A stretch of DNA of 64,000 bases, from the NCBI RefSeq assembly GCF_027923465.1, contig NZ_BRLB01000006.1, forward strand, positions 62,001 to 126,000. The letters run 5' to 3'. This DNA comes from Vallitalea longa (GTDB lineage: Bacteria; Bacillota; Clostridia; Lachnospirales; Vallitaleaceae). The translations under genes were made by a program, and so were the position numbers. The stretch's first letter is position 1. Each line of letters starts with the position of its first letter. The notes beneath the pieces are model-generated. The model saw nothing but the letters and a program-made list of their open reading frames with translations, ran no database searches and was not told where the DNA came from. Shown here one piece after another: positions 17,342 to 27,284 of this stretch.

Positions 17342-18697
17342 TTATTTATCAATAGCTTCTCTATAAGGTTTTATCATAGCTTCATTCATTTTGCCTTTTG
17401 CTTTTTTCTTAACTGAAGGAATAGACATCAGCCATCCTATTAAAATCATTTTGATAATGGTTTTCTTTTTTTTCTGTGGAAAGTCGTATATTCCATGTTT
17501 TTTGTAGAACTTGTGATCTTCTTTCATAAGTCCTCTCATAAGGTAGATAAGATCTCTAAATATTTTCATACCACCTATACCATAGAAATTTTGAGGCAAT
17601 ACTAATTTGTTTTCTAGAGCAAATTCAGTCTGTTTAGATAAATTGACTAAGTTATTTTTAATTATCTCATCATTTTTAACTTCATCAGTTACAACGGAAG
17701 TTAGGTAGTTGTGTCCAACTTCGCTTCTTCCTTCAATAATAGTTCTCAGATTACCTTCCATAGAATAATTACCACTTAAAATATATCCTACAGGCATACC
17801 CACGGTAACTGTTCTATGACCATTGCAGAATTGTCTGTCATGATAGAGTTTAAATGAAGCTCCTAATGAATGGTCTTTAATTGTAGCAGCATATATTATA
17901 GAATCCGCATTCTGGATTACATTACGAAGCAAATCTTGAAAGCCGTCTTTATATATGCATTGTCCACCTGATGCACAATTAAAGCATCCAAGACATCCAC
18001 CATCAAATTTGAAATCATTGATATTGATGATTTTGGTTTTATACTTATAGGTATTACAGAAATCATTGACCATATTTTTAAGACTTATATCTTTATCAGT
18101 GTAGTTAGTAACTATTACAGTCTCAAGATCTTCGCTTTTAATATTTTCACTAAGACAAGTATTGTAAGTATATGTGCTGTATGGAGTATTGTTTATACTT
18201 ATGGGATTACTGATATTGTTCTCTACTGAAAATTTAATGTATTTCCAGAACACTAGAAGCTCTTTTCTACCTTTTGGGGTTAACAAATCGTCCATATCAC
18301 AAGAAATACCTTTGATATATTTTATGTTCATATCATTACAGTTCTCTTCAATATATCTATGTGCAGTAACATCAAAGAAATGTTTTGAAGTTGAGATTTG
18401 GGTTGCAAATTTTTCATTTAAAAATATATTTGATTGTTTCATTAATTCTATAAATCTATGAAGCTGATAAGGTGCTATAAACGTGTAAACAGGATATGAA
18501 AAAAGAATTAGATCACAATTATTTACTTTTTCAATGACTTTTGTTAGTTCTTCTGGTTTTTCTAATTTTTTTATCTGTTGTCCTACATTTATAACTTCAA
18601 AGTTGTCATCTGGAAAATGCTTTTTTATGTATAATACAGATTGTAATGTGGTACTATACTTGCCTTTTGGACTACCGTTTATAACTAGAACTTGCAT
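17342..18697 (-). CDS. Tandem flavodoxin-fold NAD(P)H-dependent oxidoreductase
   Basis: A 451-residue protein, about twice the usual flavodoxin-fold size. Residues 1 to about 190 form one domain beginning MQVLVINGSPKGKYSTT, with a YPVYTF flavin loop. A second domain from about residue 195 begins ETVIVTNYTDKD and carries a cysteine cluster GCLGCFNCASGGQC, typical of iron-sulfur flavoprotein-like NAD(P)H-dependent oxidoreductases. The C-terminal tail is basic. It probably transfers electrons between NAD(P)H or ferredoxin and an unknown acceptor. It converges with the small flavodoxin gene. Confidence 0.7.
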   Translation of the reverse strand: MQVLVINGSPKGKYSTTLQSVLYIKKHFPDDNFEVINVGQQIKKLEKPEELTKVIEKVNNCDLILFSYPVYTFIAPYQLHRFIELMKQSNIFLNEKFATQISTSKHFFDVTAHRYIEENCNDMNIKYIKGISCDMDDLLTPKGRKELLVFWKYIKFSVENNISNPISINNTPYSTYTYNTCLSENIKSEDLETVIVTNYTDKDISLKNMVNDFCNTYKYKTKIININDFKFDGGCLGCFNCASGGQCIYKDGFQDLLRNVIQNADSIIYAATIKDHSLGASFKLYHDRQFCNGHRTVTVGMPVGYILSGNYSMEGNLRTIIEGRSEVGHNYLTSVVTDEVKNDEIIKNNLVNLSKQTEFALENKLVLPQNFYGIGGMKIFRDLIYLMRGLMKEDHKFYKKHGIYDFPQKKKKTIIKMILIGWLMSIPSVKKKAKGKMNEAMIKPYREAIDK

Positions 18698-18732
18698 ACT
18701 AACACCTCTTTTTAGTTTATATCATATATAAT

Positions 18733-18879
18733 TTATTCACTAAATATGAATTTATTTCTACCACTTGATTTTGCATTGTAGAGTGCTAAATCGGCTCTTA
18801 TTTGAGTAATTTTCGTTATTCCTATAGTTATTGAAGAAATTAAGTTTTTAGATTGTCTATATGATTTATTAATAGTAGA
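18733..18879 (-). pseudogene. Remnant of a GGDEF (diguanylate cyclase) C terminus
   Basis: Reading the minus strand down to a stop at 18733-18735 gives a C-terminal GGDEF-like stretch: SITIGIT, then RADLALYNAKSSGRNKF and a short tail. The spacer normally found between SIGI and the RADLALY helix is shortened, and stops interrupt the frame about 13 codons farther upstream. No catalytic GGDEF half is present. It looks like the decayed 3' end of a diguanylate cyclase gene. The remaining 470 bases to tldD show no coding sequence. Confidence 0.65.
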
Positions 18880-18959
18880 TCATAAGTATCATTGATTTTT
18901 TTTGTTATCAACATGTAGTAGAGCAACAAAAATACTTAACTTACTGATTTTTAATTAAT

Positions 18960-19052
18960 CAATTTCCCAAATTAGATGTGACATGTAGGTAAGTTAACTA
19001 AAAGTAATCTATTACTTGTGTTCAAACTGTATTTATAAATTTGGGAAAATTG
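18960..19052. repeat. Inverted repeat upstream of tldD
   Basis: An arm at 18960-18973 (CAATTTCCCAAATT) is repeated inverted at 19038-19052 with one extra A, across a loop of about 64 bases. It lies in the long gap next to the GGDEF remnant and may be a decayed mobile-element end or a weak terminator. No coding sequence sits between the arms. Confidence 0.35.
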
Positions 19053-19348
19053 TGTAATTAATAATTATAAACTAAAAAATATTTAGCCTAGTAATAAGTC
19101 ATTATTAATTTTAACATATACGCATTAGCCTTTCAATGTTGACAATAGATAAAATCAAAATTAATAAAACTTAATTATTTATTATTTGGTAAATGAATAT
19201 ATATACTCTTTTTTGTGGAATTATTAATAAAATTAAAATATAATTACAATTACATTAATATAGTGAATGTGGTATTATAAATATATAATTTGCAATAATA
19301 TTATTAGTAGTAAAAATAATAAATTATATATGTGGAGGAGGGAATCAA

Positions 19349-20740
19349 GTGTTAAGTAAATCGCTAATTGAGGATGTACTGACAGCTGCTGTGTCGACAG
19401 GTGGAGATTTTGCAGAAATATTTGCAGAAGATAAAAATAATACTAACCTTACATTAGTTGGGGGAAAACTTGAAAAAAGTGTTTCCGGAAAAATCTATGG
19501 TATTGGTATAAGAATATTTAAAGGATTTAATTATCTATATGCCTATACCAATAATTTGTCCAGAGATAATCTAATAAAAGTAGCGAAAGAAGCCGCTTCA
19601 ACTATCAAAGGTGTGAAAAAAGATATAATACTGAATTTTAACAAAGGTATCATAAATAATATTCATCCCATTGAAATTATGCCGGATTCTATTTCCAAGA
19701 TGCAAAAAGTGGATTTAATGAAAACAGCATATGAGGCGGCTAAAAGTTATGACTCACTTATCTCACAAGTGAAAGTACAATATCTGGATGAGATACAAAA
19801 TGTTCTTATAGCTAATACAGAAGGAAGATTGGTGGAAGATAAAAGAATAAGAACTAGAATATTAATAAATTCTGTAGCGGCTAAGGATAATGTAATGCAA
19901 ACTGGACTTCATTTCCCAGGTGCACAAAAAGGTTATGAATTTTTTAATGAGATTAACGTAAAAGATTATGCCGAAGATTCTGCAAGAATGGCTAAAACAA
20001 TGCTCATGGCTGAATATTGTCCAAGCGGAAGAATGCCTGTAATCATTAATAATGGTTTTGGAGGAGTATTATTCCATGAATCTTGTGGACATGGCTTAGA
20101 AGCGACAAGAGTTGCTAAAAATACATCAGTATTTTCTCATATGCTAGACCAAGAAATTGCTTCACAACTAGTTACAGCTATTGATGATGGTACAATTCCT
20201 AATCAGTGGGGTTCTTGTAATATTGATGATGAAGGTAATAATACAAGAAAGAATATCCTAATAGAAAATGGAATATTGAAGAACTATATGATAGATAAAT
20301 TTAATGGTAGAAGAATGAATATGGAACCTACAGGTTCAGGAAGAAGAGAATCATATAAATATGCTCCAACATCAAGAATGACCAATACATATATTGCATC
20401 AGGTAAATCTACAATCGATGATATAATAGCTAATACTGAATATGGTTTATTCGCGAAATATTTAGGGGGTGGTTCAGTAAACCCATCAACGGGTGAATTT
20501 AATTTTGCAGTTAGAGAAGGTTATATAGTTAAAAATGGTAAAATAAACAGACCTGTAAGAGGTGCAACATTAATAGGTACTGGAATGGAGGTATTAGAAA
20601 AAATTGACATGGTTGGTGATAATGTAGATTTTTCTCAAGGTATTTGTGGTTCAATTAGTGGGGGTGTACCTGTTAATGTTGGTCAGCCTACCCTGAGAGT
20701 GAGTGAAATGACTGTAGGTGGAAGGGATGGTGAGAGATAA
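19349..20740 (+). CDS. tldD: TldD metalloprotease
   Basis: Zinc-dependent protease subunit of the TldD/TldE pair, which cleaves unfolded peptides and in some bacteria processes ribosomal peptides or antitoxins. The 463 residues carry the family's HExxxH zinc motif at residues 243-248 (LFHESCGHGLEA). It starts with GTG, behind a strong GGAGGAGGG site. Its stop codon shares one base with the start of the next gene, so the two subunits are translationally coupled. No peptide precursor gene is visible nearby. Confidence 0.93.
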   Translation: MLSKSLIEDVLTAAVSTGGDFAEIFAEDKNNTNLTLVGGKLEKSVSGKIYGIGIRIFKGFNYLYAYTNNLSRDNLIKVAKEAASTIKGVKKDIILNFNKGIINNIHPIEIMPDSISKMQKVDLMKTAYEAAKSYDSLISQVKVQYLDEIQNVLIANTEGRLVEDKRIRTRILINSVAAKDNVMQTGLHFPGAQKGYEFFNEINVKDYAEDSARMAKTMLMAEYCPSGRMPVIINNGFGGVLFHESCGHGLEATRVAKNTSVFSHMLDQEIASQLVTAIDDGTIPNQWGSCNIDDEGNNTRKNILIENGILKNYMIDKFNGRRMNMEPTGSGRRESYKYAPTSRMTNTYIASGKSTIDDIIANTEYGLFAKYLGGGSVNPSTGEFNFAVREGYIVKNGKINRPVRGATLIGTGMEVLEKIDMVGDNVDFSQGICGSISGGVPVNVGQPTLRVSEMTVGGRDGER

Positions 20741-22095
20741 TGGATAAGAAGAAATTTATTAAATTACTATTCGAAAAAGGGAGAAAAGCAGGCTTTGCTG
20801 AAATGGAAATATATATAAGTAGCCAAAAAAAACAAAATATAAATGTATACAATGATGATGTTGATAGTTTTGAAAATTCTGTTAGTGAAGGATTGTCATT
20901 CAGAGGTTTGTATAATAATAAAAAGATGGGGTTTTCTTATACAGAAAAAATAGATGAAAGTACTATAGATATGCTTATAAGAGAAGCGATGGAAAATGCT
21001 AAAGTGTTAGATAATGATGATATAGATATAATTTATGAAGGTTCTAAAGAGTATAAGGACATTGTTACATATAATAAACAATCAGAAAATGTCCCAGTTG
21101 AAGAAAAAATCAAATACCTTAAACAGATAGAAAATATGGGTCAAGAGTTAGATAGCAGAGTCAAGTCGATTACGTATAATATGATTAACGATGCGACCAA
21201 GAGTATTATGATAGCTAATACTAAAGGACTAAACCTGAAGTACAAATCTAATTTATATAAATATGAGTTAGATGTTGATATAGAAGATCATGAAGACGTG
21301 AAATCCGCTTATAGATATCAAGTAACTAATGATTTTACAAAACTTAAGGGTCAAAAATTAATAAATGATGTAATAAGTGAGGCAGTGTCAATGCTTGGTG
21401 CCACCTCAATACAATCGGGAATATATCCTGTGATTTTTCGTTCTGATGTATCTGCTAGTATACTAGATGCATTTGCATCCATTTTTTCTGCTGATAAAGT
21501 ACAAAAAAATATGTCACTATTAAAAGGAAAGCTAGGAGAACAGGTTGCTGATACAAAAGTTACAATAGTAGATGATCCTTTTATGAAAGATGGAGCATTT
21601 ACCAGACCATTTGATGCAGAAGGGGTAGCCACTAAATATAAGAAAATTATTAAAAAAGGCATATTGACAACATATTTTCATAATCTAAAGACAGCTAATA
21701 AGGATAATGTCCAGCCGACTGGTAATGCTTATAAAACTTCTTTTAACACAGCAGTAGATATCGCACCTACTAATATGTATATTGAAATAGGGAAAAAAAG
21801 TTATGATGAATTAATTCAAAGTACGAAAAAAGGTTTGTTGATCATAGATGTGCAAGGACTACATTCTGGACTTAATCCTATAAGTGGTGATTTTTCTGTA
21901 TCAGCATACGGATATGAAATAATTGATGGTAAAATAACTAGACCCGTTAATCAGATAACCATAGCAGGTAACTATATTGAATTATTAATGAATATTGAAG
22001 ATATAGGTAATGACTTAGAATTTATTTTACCGCATAATGGATATGTCGGTTCGCCTTCTATAAAGGTCAAAAGTTTATCCGTAGCAGGACAATAA
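20740..22095 (+). CDS. tldE: TldE/PmbA-family metalloprotease partner
   Basis: The 451-residue partner of TldD, forming a heterodimeric cytoplasmic protease. Like other TldE/PmbA proteins it has the shared fold but no HExxxH motif, so the active zinc is on TldD. Conserved features are the N-terminal EIYISSQKKQNINVYNDDVDSFE region and the C-terminal GISGDFS-like stretch (here NPISGDFSVSAYGYEI). The ATG overlaps the tldD stop by one base. A hairpin follows at 22105-22132. Confidence 0.92.
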   Translation: MDKKKFIKLLFEKGRKAGFAEMEIYISSQKKQNINVYNDDVDSFENSVSEGLSFRGLYNNKKMGFSYTEKIDESTIDMLIREAMENAKVLDNDDIDIIYEGSKEYKDIVTYNKQSENVPVEEKIKYLKQIENMGQELDSRVKSITYNMINDATKSIMIANTKGLNLKYKSNLYKYELDVDIEDHEDVKSAYRYQVTNDFTKLKGQKLINDVISEAVSMLGATSIQSGIYPVIFRSDVSASILDAFASIFSADKVQKNMSLLKGKLGEQVADTKVTIVDDPFMKDGAFTRPFDAEGVATKYKKIIKKGILTTYFHNLKTANKDNVQPTGNAYKTSFNTAVDIAPTNMYIEIGKKSYDELIQSTKKGLLIIDVQGLHSGLNPISGDFSVSAYGYEIIDGKITRPVNQITIAGNYIELLMNIEDIGNDLEFILPHNGYVGSPSIKVKSLSVAGQ

Positions 22096-22104
22096 GTCAA
22101 AGAG

Positions 22105-22135
22105 AGCTCTTAACAATCTATTGTTAGGGGCTTTC
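22105..22135 (+). terminator. Terminator-like hairpin after tldE
   Basis: AGCTCTTAACA at 22105-22115 pairs fully (two G-T pairs) with TGTTAGGGGCT at 22122-22132 around a six-base loop. Only a weak T-rich tail follows. Confidence 0.55.
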
Positions 22136-22225
22136 ATCAATAAAAAATATTTCTTGTGAAATCATTAACAGAATGCTACAATAACTAATGTAAATACTTT
22201 AATAAAGTTATAAGGATGGGATTAT

Positions 22226-23386
22226 ATGATAAAAAAGAGAGCAAGTAATATTGAGGTCAAGAAAATTAATCGTAACAAAATCTTTAGATATGTCAATAAA
22301 TATGGAAGGGTATCGAAACCTGATATATCAACCCAGTTGGGTATTAGTATGCCAACTGTTCTACAGAATATAAATGAATTGATAAAACAAGGTTTGGTAC
22401 ATGAAGTTGGTGAATTCGAATCGACGGGTGGTAGAAAAGCTACAGCTATCGCTCCAGTTAGAGAATCATATTATGCACTAGGTATTGATATTACGCAAAA
22501 CCACATAGGACTCGTAATTACTGATTTATCAGGGGATGTGCTAAAACATAAAAGAATATATAAGCCATTTTCTAATGATAGAGAATATTACAAGGAAATG
22601 GCTGAAATAGCTCTTGAATTCAAAAACAATGAAATAGATGAAGATAAAAAATTCTTGGGAGTCGGTATTTCCATACCAGGGATTGTTGATACTAGAAATA
22701 AAAAAATCCAATTTTCACATGCTCTTAATTTCTCCAATATTGAAAGTGAAAGATTCTCTGAATTTATTCCTTATCCATGTATTTTAATTAATGATGCCAA
22801 TGCCGCAGGATTTGCAGAAATGTATCATTATGATAAATGTTTCAACGCAGTATATCTTTCACTAAGTAATAGTGTAGGTGGTGCTATTATTGTTGAAAGA
22901 CAATCATATTTGAGTGATAGTACTATTGCTGATAAATTATATCTAGGAGATAATTTGCGAGGAGGAGAATTCGGACATGTTACTTTAATACCAAATGGTA
23001 ATAAATGTTACTGTGGTAAAAGAGGTTGTTTTGATGTTTATTGCTCTGCCAAAACATTATCCCAATATACAGATGGAAAACTTGAAAAATTCTTTCGAGA
23101 AATAGAACTCGGAAATAAAAATTTATTGAAAATATGGGAGAATTACATTTCATGTTTAGCAATAGGAATTAATAACTTGAGGATGATATTTGATTGTACA
23201 ATAATCTTAGGAGGGTACGTAGGTAGTTATATTGAACCATATATTTCGAGAGTCAAAGAAGAAGTAGCCATACTGAATACTTTTGAAATGGATGCATCAT
23301 ACATTAAACCTTGCCGTTATAAAGTTGAAGCATCAGCACTTGGTGCAGCATTACAACATATTGAAGCGTTTCTTTGTACAGTTTAA
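22226..23386 (+). CDS. ROK-family transcriptional regulator
   Basis: A 386-residue sugar-responsive regulator of the XylR/NagC type. Residues about 15-75 form a winged helix-turn-helix (RVSKPDISTQLGISMPTVLQNI, then STGGRKATAI). The ROK domain follows, with the zinc motif CYCGKRGCFDVYC. It ends in its own terminator, about 215 bases before a sugar ABC transporter and catabolic operon, which it most likely controls. ROK regulators usually repress until a sugar binds. The ligand is not readable here. Confidence 0.88.
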   Translation: MIKKRASNIEVKKINRNKIFRYVNKYGRVSKPDISTQLGISMPTVLQNINELIKQGLVHEVGEFESTGGRKATAIAPVRESYYALGIDITQNHIGLVITDLSGDVLKHKRIYKPFSNDREYYKEMAEIALEFKNNEIDEDKKFLGVGISIPGIVDTRNKKIQFSHALNFSNIESERFSEFIPYPCILINDANAAGFAEMYHYDKCFNAVYLSLSNSVGGAIIVERQSYLSDSTIADKLYLGDNLRGGEFGHVTLIPNGNKCYCGKRGCFDVYCSAKTLSQYTDGKLEKFFREIELGNKNLLKIWENYISCLAIGINNLRMIFDCTIILGGYVGSYIEPYISRVKEEVAILNTFEMDASYIKPCRYKVEASALGAALQHIEAFLCTV

Positions 23387-23405
23387 AAGAAAATATACTT
23401 GTGCA

Positions 23406-23441
23406 AAAACCCAGTAAATTAGTATTTGCTGGGTTTTTATT
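23406..23441 (+). terminator. Terminator after the ROK regulator
   Basis: A 14-base arm at 23406-23419 containing AACCCAG pairs with 23424-23437 (one G-T pair) around a four-base loop, ending in TTTTTAT. Confidence 0.85.
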
Positions 23442-23507
23442 TGTCTATATTAGTTATAAAAAACTTATATTGAACATAATCAGTTATATAAAAAACACAA
23501 AAAACTA

Positions 23508-23536
23508 TTGACATAAATTTTTAATGGTGATATTAT
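23508..23536 (+). promoter_or_regulatory. Promoter of the sugar ABC/polyol operon
   Basis: Consensus TTGACA at 23508-23513 and TATTAT at 23531-23536 with a 17-base spacer, about 65 bases before the binding-protein gene. Confidence 0.7.
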
Positions 23537-23602
23537 GTAGATACTTAATTAAAGAGTTTAATAAAGACTTAAAAAATCTATTTAATTACCAGGAGGATGA
23601 AA

Positions 23603-24622
23603 ATGAAAGAGACTTTTAAAAAAACTATTATGATGTTATTAATCCTAGTATTAGGAGTAACAATGACAGTGGGATGTAGTAAAAAAGAAGAAAAGAAAGA
23701 TGAAGAAGTAATTGCACAAAAGGAAGATGATACACAAAAGAATGAAGATAATGAAGAAGATTCAGGTATGGTAGTTGGAATGACAGTTCAAGATTTAAGT
23801 AATCAGATATGGTCAAGCTCTTGTGAAGCGTTAAAAGGTTTAGTTGAAGCAGACGGTGGTAAGATGACATATCTCGATTGTGCTAACAATGCATCAAAGC
23901 AAATAGAACAAATAGAGAATTTTATTGCTAATGATGTTGATGCAATCGTTGTTCATCCTGTAGATGTCAATGCAGTTGAACAAGTTCTTTCAGAAGCTAG
24001 AGAAGCAGGTATAAAGGTTTACAGTTGGGATGAGAACTTAGAAAATGCAGATATCGTTTGGTTAATTGATAACTATGAGTTAGGTAAGATTATAGGACAA
24101 GAAGCTGCTAGATGGATAAATGATGTACATAATGGAGAATGTGAAGTTGCAGTATTGGATTATCCACAAATACCAGTTCTACTAGAAAGAGGGAATGGTA
24201 TCGTTGATGCAATTAAAGAATATGCGCCAAAAGCTAAAATAGTAGCAAAAACAAGTGCTATTAATCCTACAGAGGGTATGGCAAAAATGGAAACAATTTT
24301 TCAAGCTAATCCAGAGGTACAAGTAGTATGTTGTATTGGAGGCGGTGGTGCAGTTGGTGCTAACGAAGCTATAAAAGCAGCAGGTAAATTGACAGATAAA
24401 ATAGGTGTTTTTGCAGCTGATGCGACAGAGCAAGAAATGGAAGCTATTAAAAATAATGAGGCCAATAGAATGTCAGTACTTATTACTGGTAATGGTGAAG
24501 CTATTGCAAATGAAATCTATGGTTGGTTAGAAAAACTTGTTGCAGGTGAAGATGTGGAAAAAGAAGTATATCGTAATACTATAATTGTAACAGCAGAAAA
24601 CGTTGACGATTATTGCAAATAA
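23603..24622 (+). CDS. Sugar ABC transporter substrate-binding lipoprotein
   Basis: A 339-residue secreted lipoprotein that captures a sugar for the ABC importer encoded downstream. The signal peptide ends in a lipobox (MTVGC) near residue 26, followed by a long charged linker. A periplasmic-binding-protein type 1 (ribose-like) domain begins at MVVGMTVQDLSNQIW. The AGGAGG site at 23591-23596 is correctly spaced for ATG 23603, not for the ATG at 23597. The long hairpin that follows would favour extra copies of this gene's message over the transporter genes. The substrate is probably a polyol or pentose/hexose, judged from the neighbours. Confidence 0.9.
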   Translation: MKETFKKTIMMLLILVLGVTMTVGCSKKEEKKDEEVIAQKEDDTQKNEDNEEDSGMVVGMTVQDLSNQIWSSSCEALKGLVEADGGKMTYLDCANNASKQIEQIENFIANDVDAIVVHPVDVNAVEQVLSEAREAGIKVYSWDENLENADIVWLIDNYELGKIIGQEAARWINDVHNGECEVAVLDYPQIPVLLERGNGIVDAIKEYAPKAKIVAKTSAINPTEGMAKMETIFQANPEVQVVCCIGGGGAVGANEAIKAAGKLTDKIGVFAADATEQEMEAIKNNEANRMSVLITGNGEAIANEIYGWLEKLVAGEDVEKEVYRNTIIVTAENVDDYCK

Positions 24623-24630
24623 TATATTAG

Positions 24631-24709
24631 ACTTTCCTCTTTTAAAAATATTACTATGTAATCCACTAAAAGATATAGTGATTGATATATATAATTAAAA
24701 GAGGAAAGT
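24631..24709 (+). other. Intercistronic hairpin between binding protein and ATPase genes
   Basis: A perfect 15-base inverted repeat (24631-24645 and 24695-24709, ACTTTCCTCTTTTAA type) with a 49-base loop and no T-run. Such structures after binding-protein genes usually stabilise the upstream message or partly stop transcription. Confidence 0.6.
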
Positions 24710-24758
24710 GAATTACTATAAACATAATAAAATATAATGCTTACGCGAGGTAGATTAT

Positions 24759-26261
24759 ATGGGTATTACAAACACAATTTTAGAACTTAATAATATTGTA
24801 AAAACTTATCCAGGTGTAGTGGCTTTAAATGATGTGACTATTAAAATTAAAAAAGGTGAAGTTCATGCTTTGGTAGGAGAAAATGGTGCAGGTAAATCTA
24901 CATTAATTAAAACATGTACAGGAGCAGTTACTCCGAATAAGGGGCAAATAATTGTGGATGGGAAAAAATTCACATCTATGACACCAAAATCAGCAGAAGA
25001 AAATGGTATTGCTGTTATATATCAAGAATTCAACAATGTAGGAGAATTATCTGTAGCCGAAAATATCTTTCTAGGTCGAGCTATTAGAAAAAAAGGATTG
25101 ATGATTAATAAGAAAGCGATGTATGAAGAATCAAAAAAAATATTTGAACAGTTTAACATTAATATCAATCCAAATGAATTGGTGAAAAATCTGACAGTAG
25201 GATATCAACAGATTGTTGAAATTGCAAAAGCTATTTCTCAAAAAGCTAAAATATTAATTATGGATGAGCCATCAGCACCCTTAACTAAATCTGAAGTAGA
25301 GTCTATGTTTGCAATTGTTGATAAATTAAAAGAATCAGGTGTGACTATAATTTACATATCACATAGATTGGATGAAATTTTTAGATTGACAGATAGAATA
25401 ACAGTTATGAGAGATGGGCAAAAAGTCAAAACGATAAATACAAGAGATACTGATGTTAACGAGCTTGTTAAATTAATGGTTGGTCGTGAATTAACAGAAA
25501 CATATCCATCTCGTAGATTAGCAGTTAAAGATGAGATATTATTGGATGTTAAAGATGTTTGTGGAAATGGACTAAAGGACATTTCATTTCAAATAAAGCG
25601 TGGTGAGGTGTTAGGATTTGCGGGTTTAATCGGTTCAGGGAGAACAGAACTTGCAGAGCTAGTGTTTGGTGTTAAACAAAAAACACAAGGTGAAATAATT
25701 TTCATGGGCAAAGAGATATCACCTAGAACACCAAGAGAGGCAATAGATCACGGTATTGCTTTAGTTCCAGAAGATAGAAAACATCAAGGGGCATTGCTTG
25801 ATATAGATATTAAAAACAATATTTCTATGGCTATTTTAAATAGAATATCAAAAGGGTCTGTTGTAAATAAGAAAGACGAGAACAAAATAGCTGATAAATA
25901 CAAGAAACAATTGAAAATCAAGACTCCTAGTTTAGAACAACTAGTTAAAAATCTTAGTGGAGGTAATCAGCAAAAAGTTATTCTCGCCAAATGGCTAGCG
26001 ACTAATCCTGACTTAATCATATTAGATGAGCCGACTAGAGGAATAGACGTAGGAGCTAAATATGAAATATATAAATTAATAAATTCAATGGTTGAATCAG
26101 GTAAAACCATTTGGATGATATCATCTGAAATGGAAGAAATTATGGGCATGTCGGATAGAATAATTGTTTTATCTGAAGGGAAAATCTCAGGAACATTAAA
26201 TAAACATGATTTTAGTCAAGAAACTATCATGAGTCTTGCATCAAGTGTAAAAGGAGAGTAA
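24759..26261 (+). CDS. Sugar ABC transporter ATP-binding protein (RbsA/MglA type)
   Basis: A 500-residue ATPase with two ABC domains in one chain, driving import of the sugar. The first domain has the Walker A GENGAGKST, a diverged signature (LTVGYQQIVEIAKA) and MDEPSAP. The second has a degenerate Walker A GLIGSGRTEL, the signature LSGGNQQKV and LDEPTRGIDVG. This asymmetry is normal for the RbsA/MglA family. It acts at the inner face of the membrane with the permease encoded eight bases later. Confidence 0.93.
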   Translation: MGITNTILELNNIVKTYPGVVALNDVTIKIKKGEVHALVGENGAGKSTLIKTCTGAVTPNKGQIIVDGKKFTSMTPKSAEENGIAVIYQEFNNVGELSVAENIFLGRAIRKKGLMINKKAMYEESKKIFEQFNININPNELVKNLTVGYQQIVEIAKAISQKAKILIMDEPSAPLTKSEVESMFAIVDKLKESGVTIIYISHRLDEIFRLTDRITVMRDGQKVKTINTRDTDVNELVKLMVGRELTETYPSRRLAVKDEILLDVKDVCGNGLKDISFQIKRGEVLGFAGLIGSGRTELAELVFGVKQKTQGEIIFMGKEISPRTPREAIDHGIALVPEDRKHQGALLDIDIKNNISMAILNRISKGSVVNKKDENKIADKYKKQLKIKTPSLEQLVKNLSGGNQQKVILAKWLATNPDLIILDEPTRGIDVGAKYEIYKLINSMVESGKTIWMISSEMEEIMGMSDRIIVLSEGKISGTLNKHDFSQETIMSLASSVKGE

Positions 26262-26268
26262 TAATGTT

Positions 26269-27222
26269 ATGAATTTTATAACTGTACTAAAGAAATTTGG
26301 AATCTTTGTAGTTCTAGTAGTGTTGATTATTTTTTTCAGTGTAACATCAAAGGCTTTTTTAAATCCATCCAATCTATTTAATGTTGCACGTCAGGTTTCT
26401 ATGTTAGGAATTGCCGCTGTAGGAATGGCATTCGTGTTGTTGCTTGGAGGTATAGATCTTTCCATTGGCTCTCAGATTACACTAGTAAATATAGTAACAG
26501 CTTGGTTAATGGTTAATGCACATATGAATCCTATTTTAGCAAGTCTTATATCAATAGTTATGAGTGTATTGATTGGTTTCTTTAATGGATGGATAATAGC
26601 AAATATTAAAATGCCACCATTAATTGTCACTATGGCTACTATGACAATAATAGAAGGGGTTGCGTATATTATTTGTAAAGGAATTCCTATTTTTGGTTTC
26701 CCTAAGTATTTTACCAAATTAGGCCAAGGGTATGTGGGTCCTATTCCTATACCTGTCATAGTAATGATAATAATTTTGGCGATAGGTTCTTATATTCTAA
26801 ACAAAACTTATTTTGGAAGATATTTTTATGCTGTTGGTGGTAATGAAGAAGCATCAAAACTATCAGGTATTAATGTTAAACGAGTTAAATATTTAGTGTA
26901 TTCACTTTCTGGGCTTTTTGCAGGTATTGCAGGTATTGTTATGCTCTCTAGAACCAATTCTGGACAAGTTCTTGCTGGAAAAGGATTTGAATTTGATGTA
27001 TTAACAGCGGTAGTTCTAGGAGGAGTTAGTGTTAATGGAGGAAGTGGAAAAATCTATAATGTAATTGCGGGTGTATTAATTATTGGTGTACTTAGTAACG
27101 GATTAGTATTACTTGATGTTAGTCAATATGTTCAAATGGTAACTAAAGGGATTGTATTATTGTTAGCAGTAGGGTTTGACTGTATGCAGAAAAATGGTAA
27201 AATGAAAGCTGTTACAGCTTAA
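26269..27222 (+). CDS. Sugar ABC transporter permease (RbsC type)
   Basis: A 317-residue membrane protein with eight to ten hydrophobic segments, the pore of the ribose/galactose-type importer. The family motif in the cytoplasmic loop is visible as YAVGGNEEASKLSGINVKRVK, with FDVLTAVVLGGVSVNGGSGK near the C terminus. It begins eight bases after the ATPase gene and is followed by the dehydrogenase gene after 62 bases. One permease gene is enough, since RbsC-type permeases act as homodimers. Confidence 0.92.
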   Translation: MNFITVLKKFGIFVVLVVLIIFFSVTSKAFLNPSNLFNVARQVSMLGIAAVGMAFVLLLGGIDLSIGSQITLVNIVTAWLMVNAHMNPILASLISIVMSVLIGFFNGWIIANIKMPPLIVTMATMTIIEGVAYIICKGIPIFGFPKYFTKLGQGYVGPIPIPVIVMIIILAIGSYILNKTYFGRYFYAVGGNEEASKLSGINVKRVKYLVYSLSGLFAGIAGIVMLSRTNSGQVLAGKGFEFDVLTAVVLGGVSVNGGSGKIYNVIAGVLIIGVLSNGLVLLDVSQYVQMVTKGIVLLLAVGFDCMQKNGKMKAVTA

Positions 27223-27284
27223 TTACATAGATAAATCGACGTATATTAACTAGATTTTATGAAGAAAGTTAAAGAGGTTAGAAT

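Noticed and set aside
18698-19348. A mobile element in the long gap before tldD
   Set aside because: There is one inverted repeat and a GGDEF remnant, but no transposase frame or paired terminal repeats.
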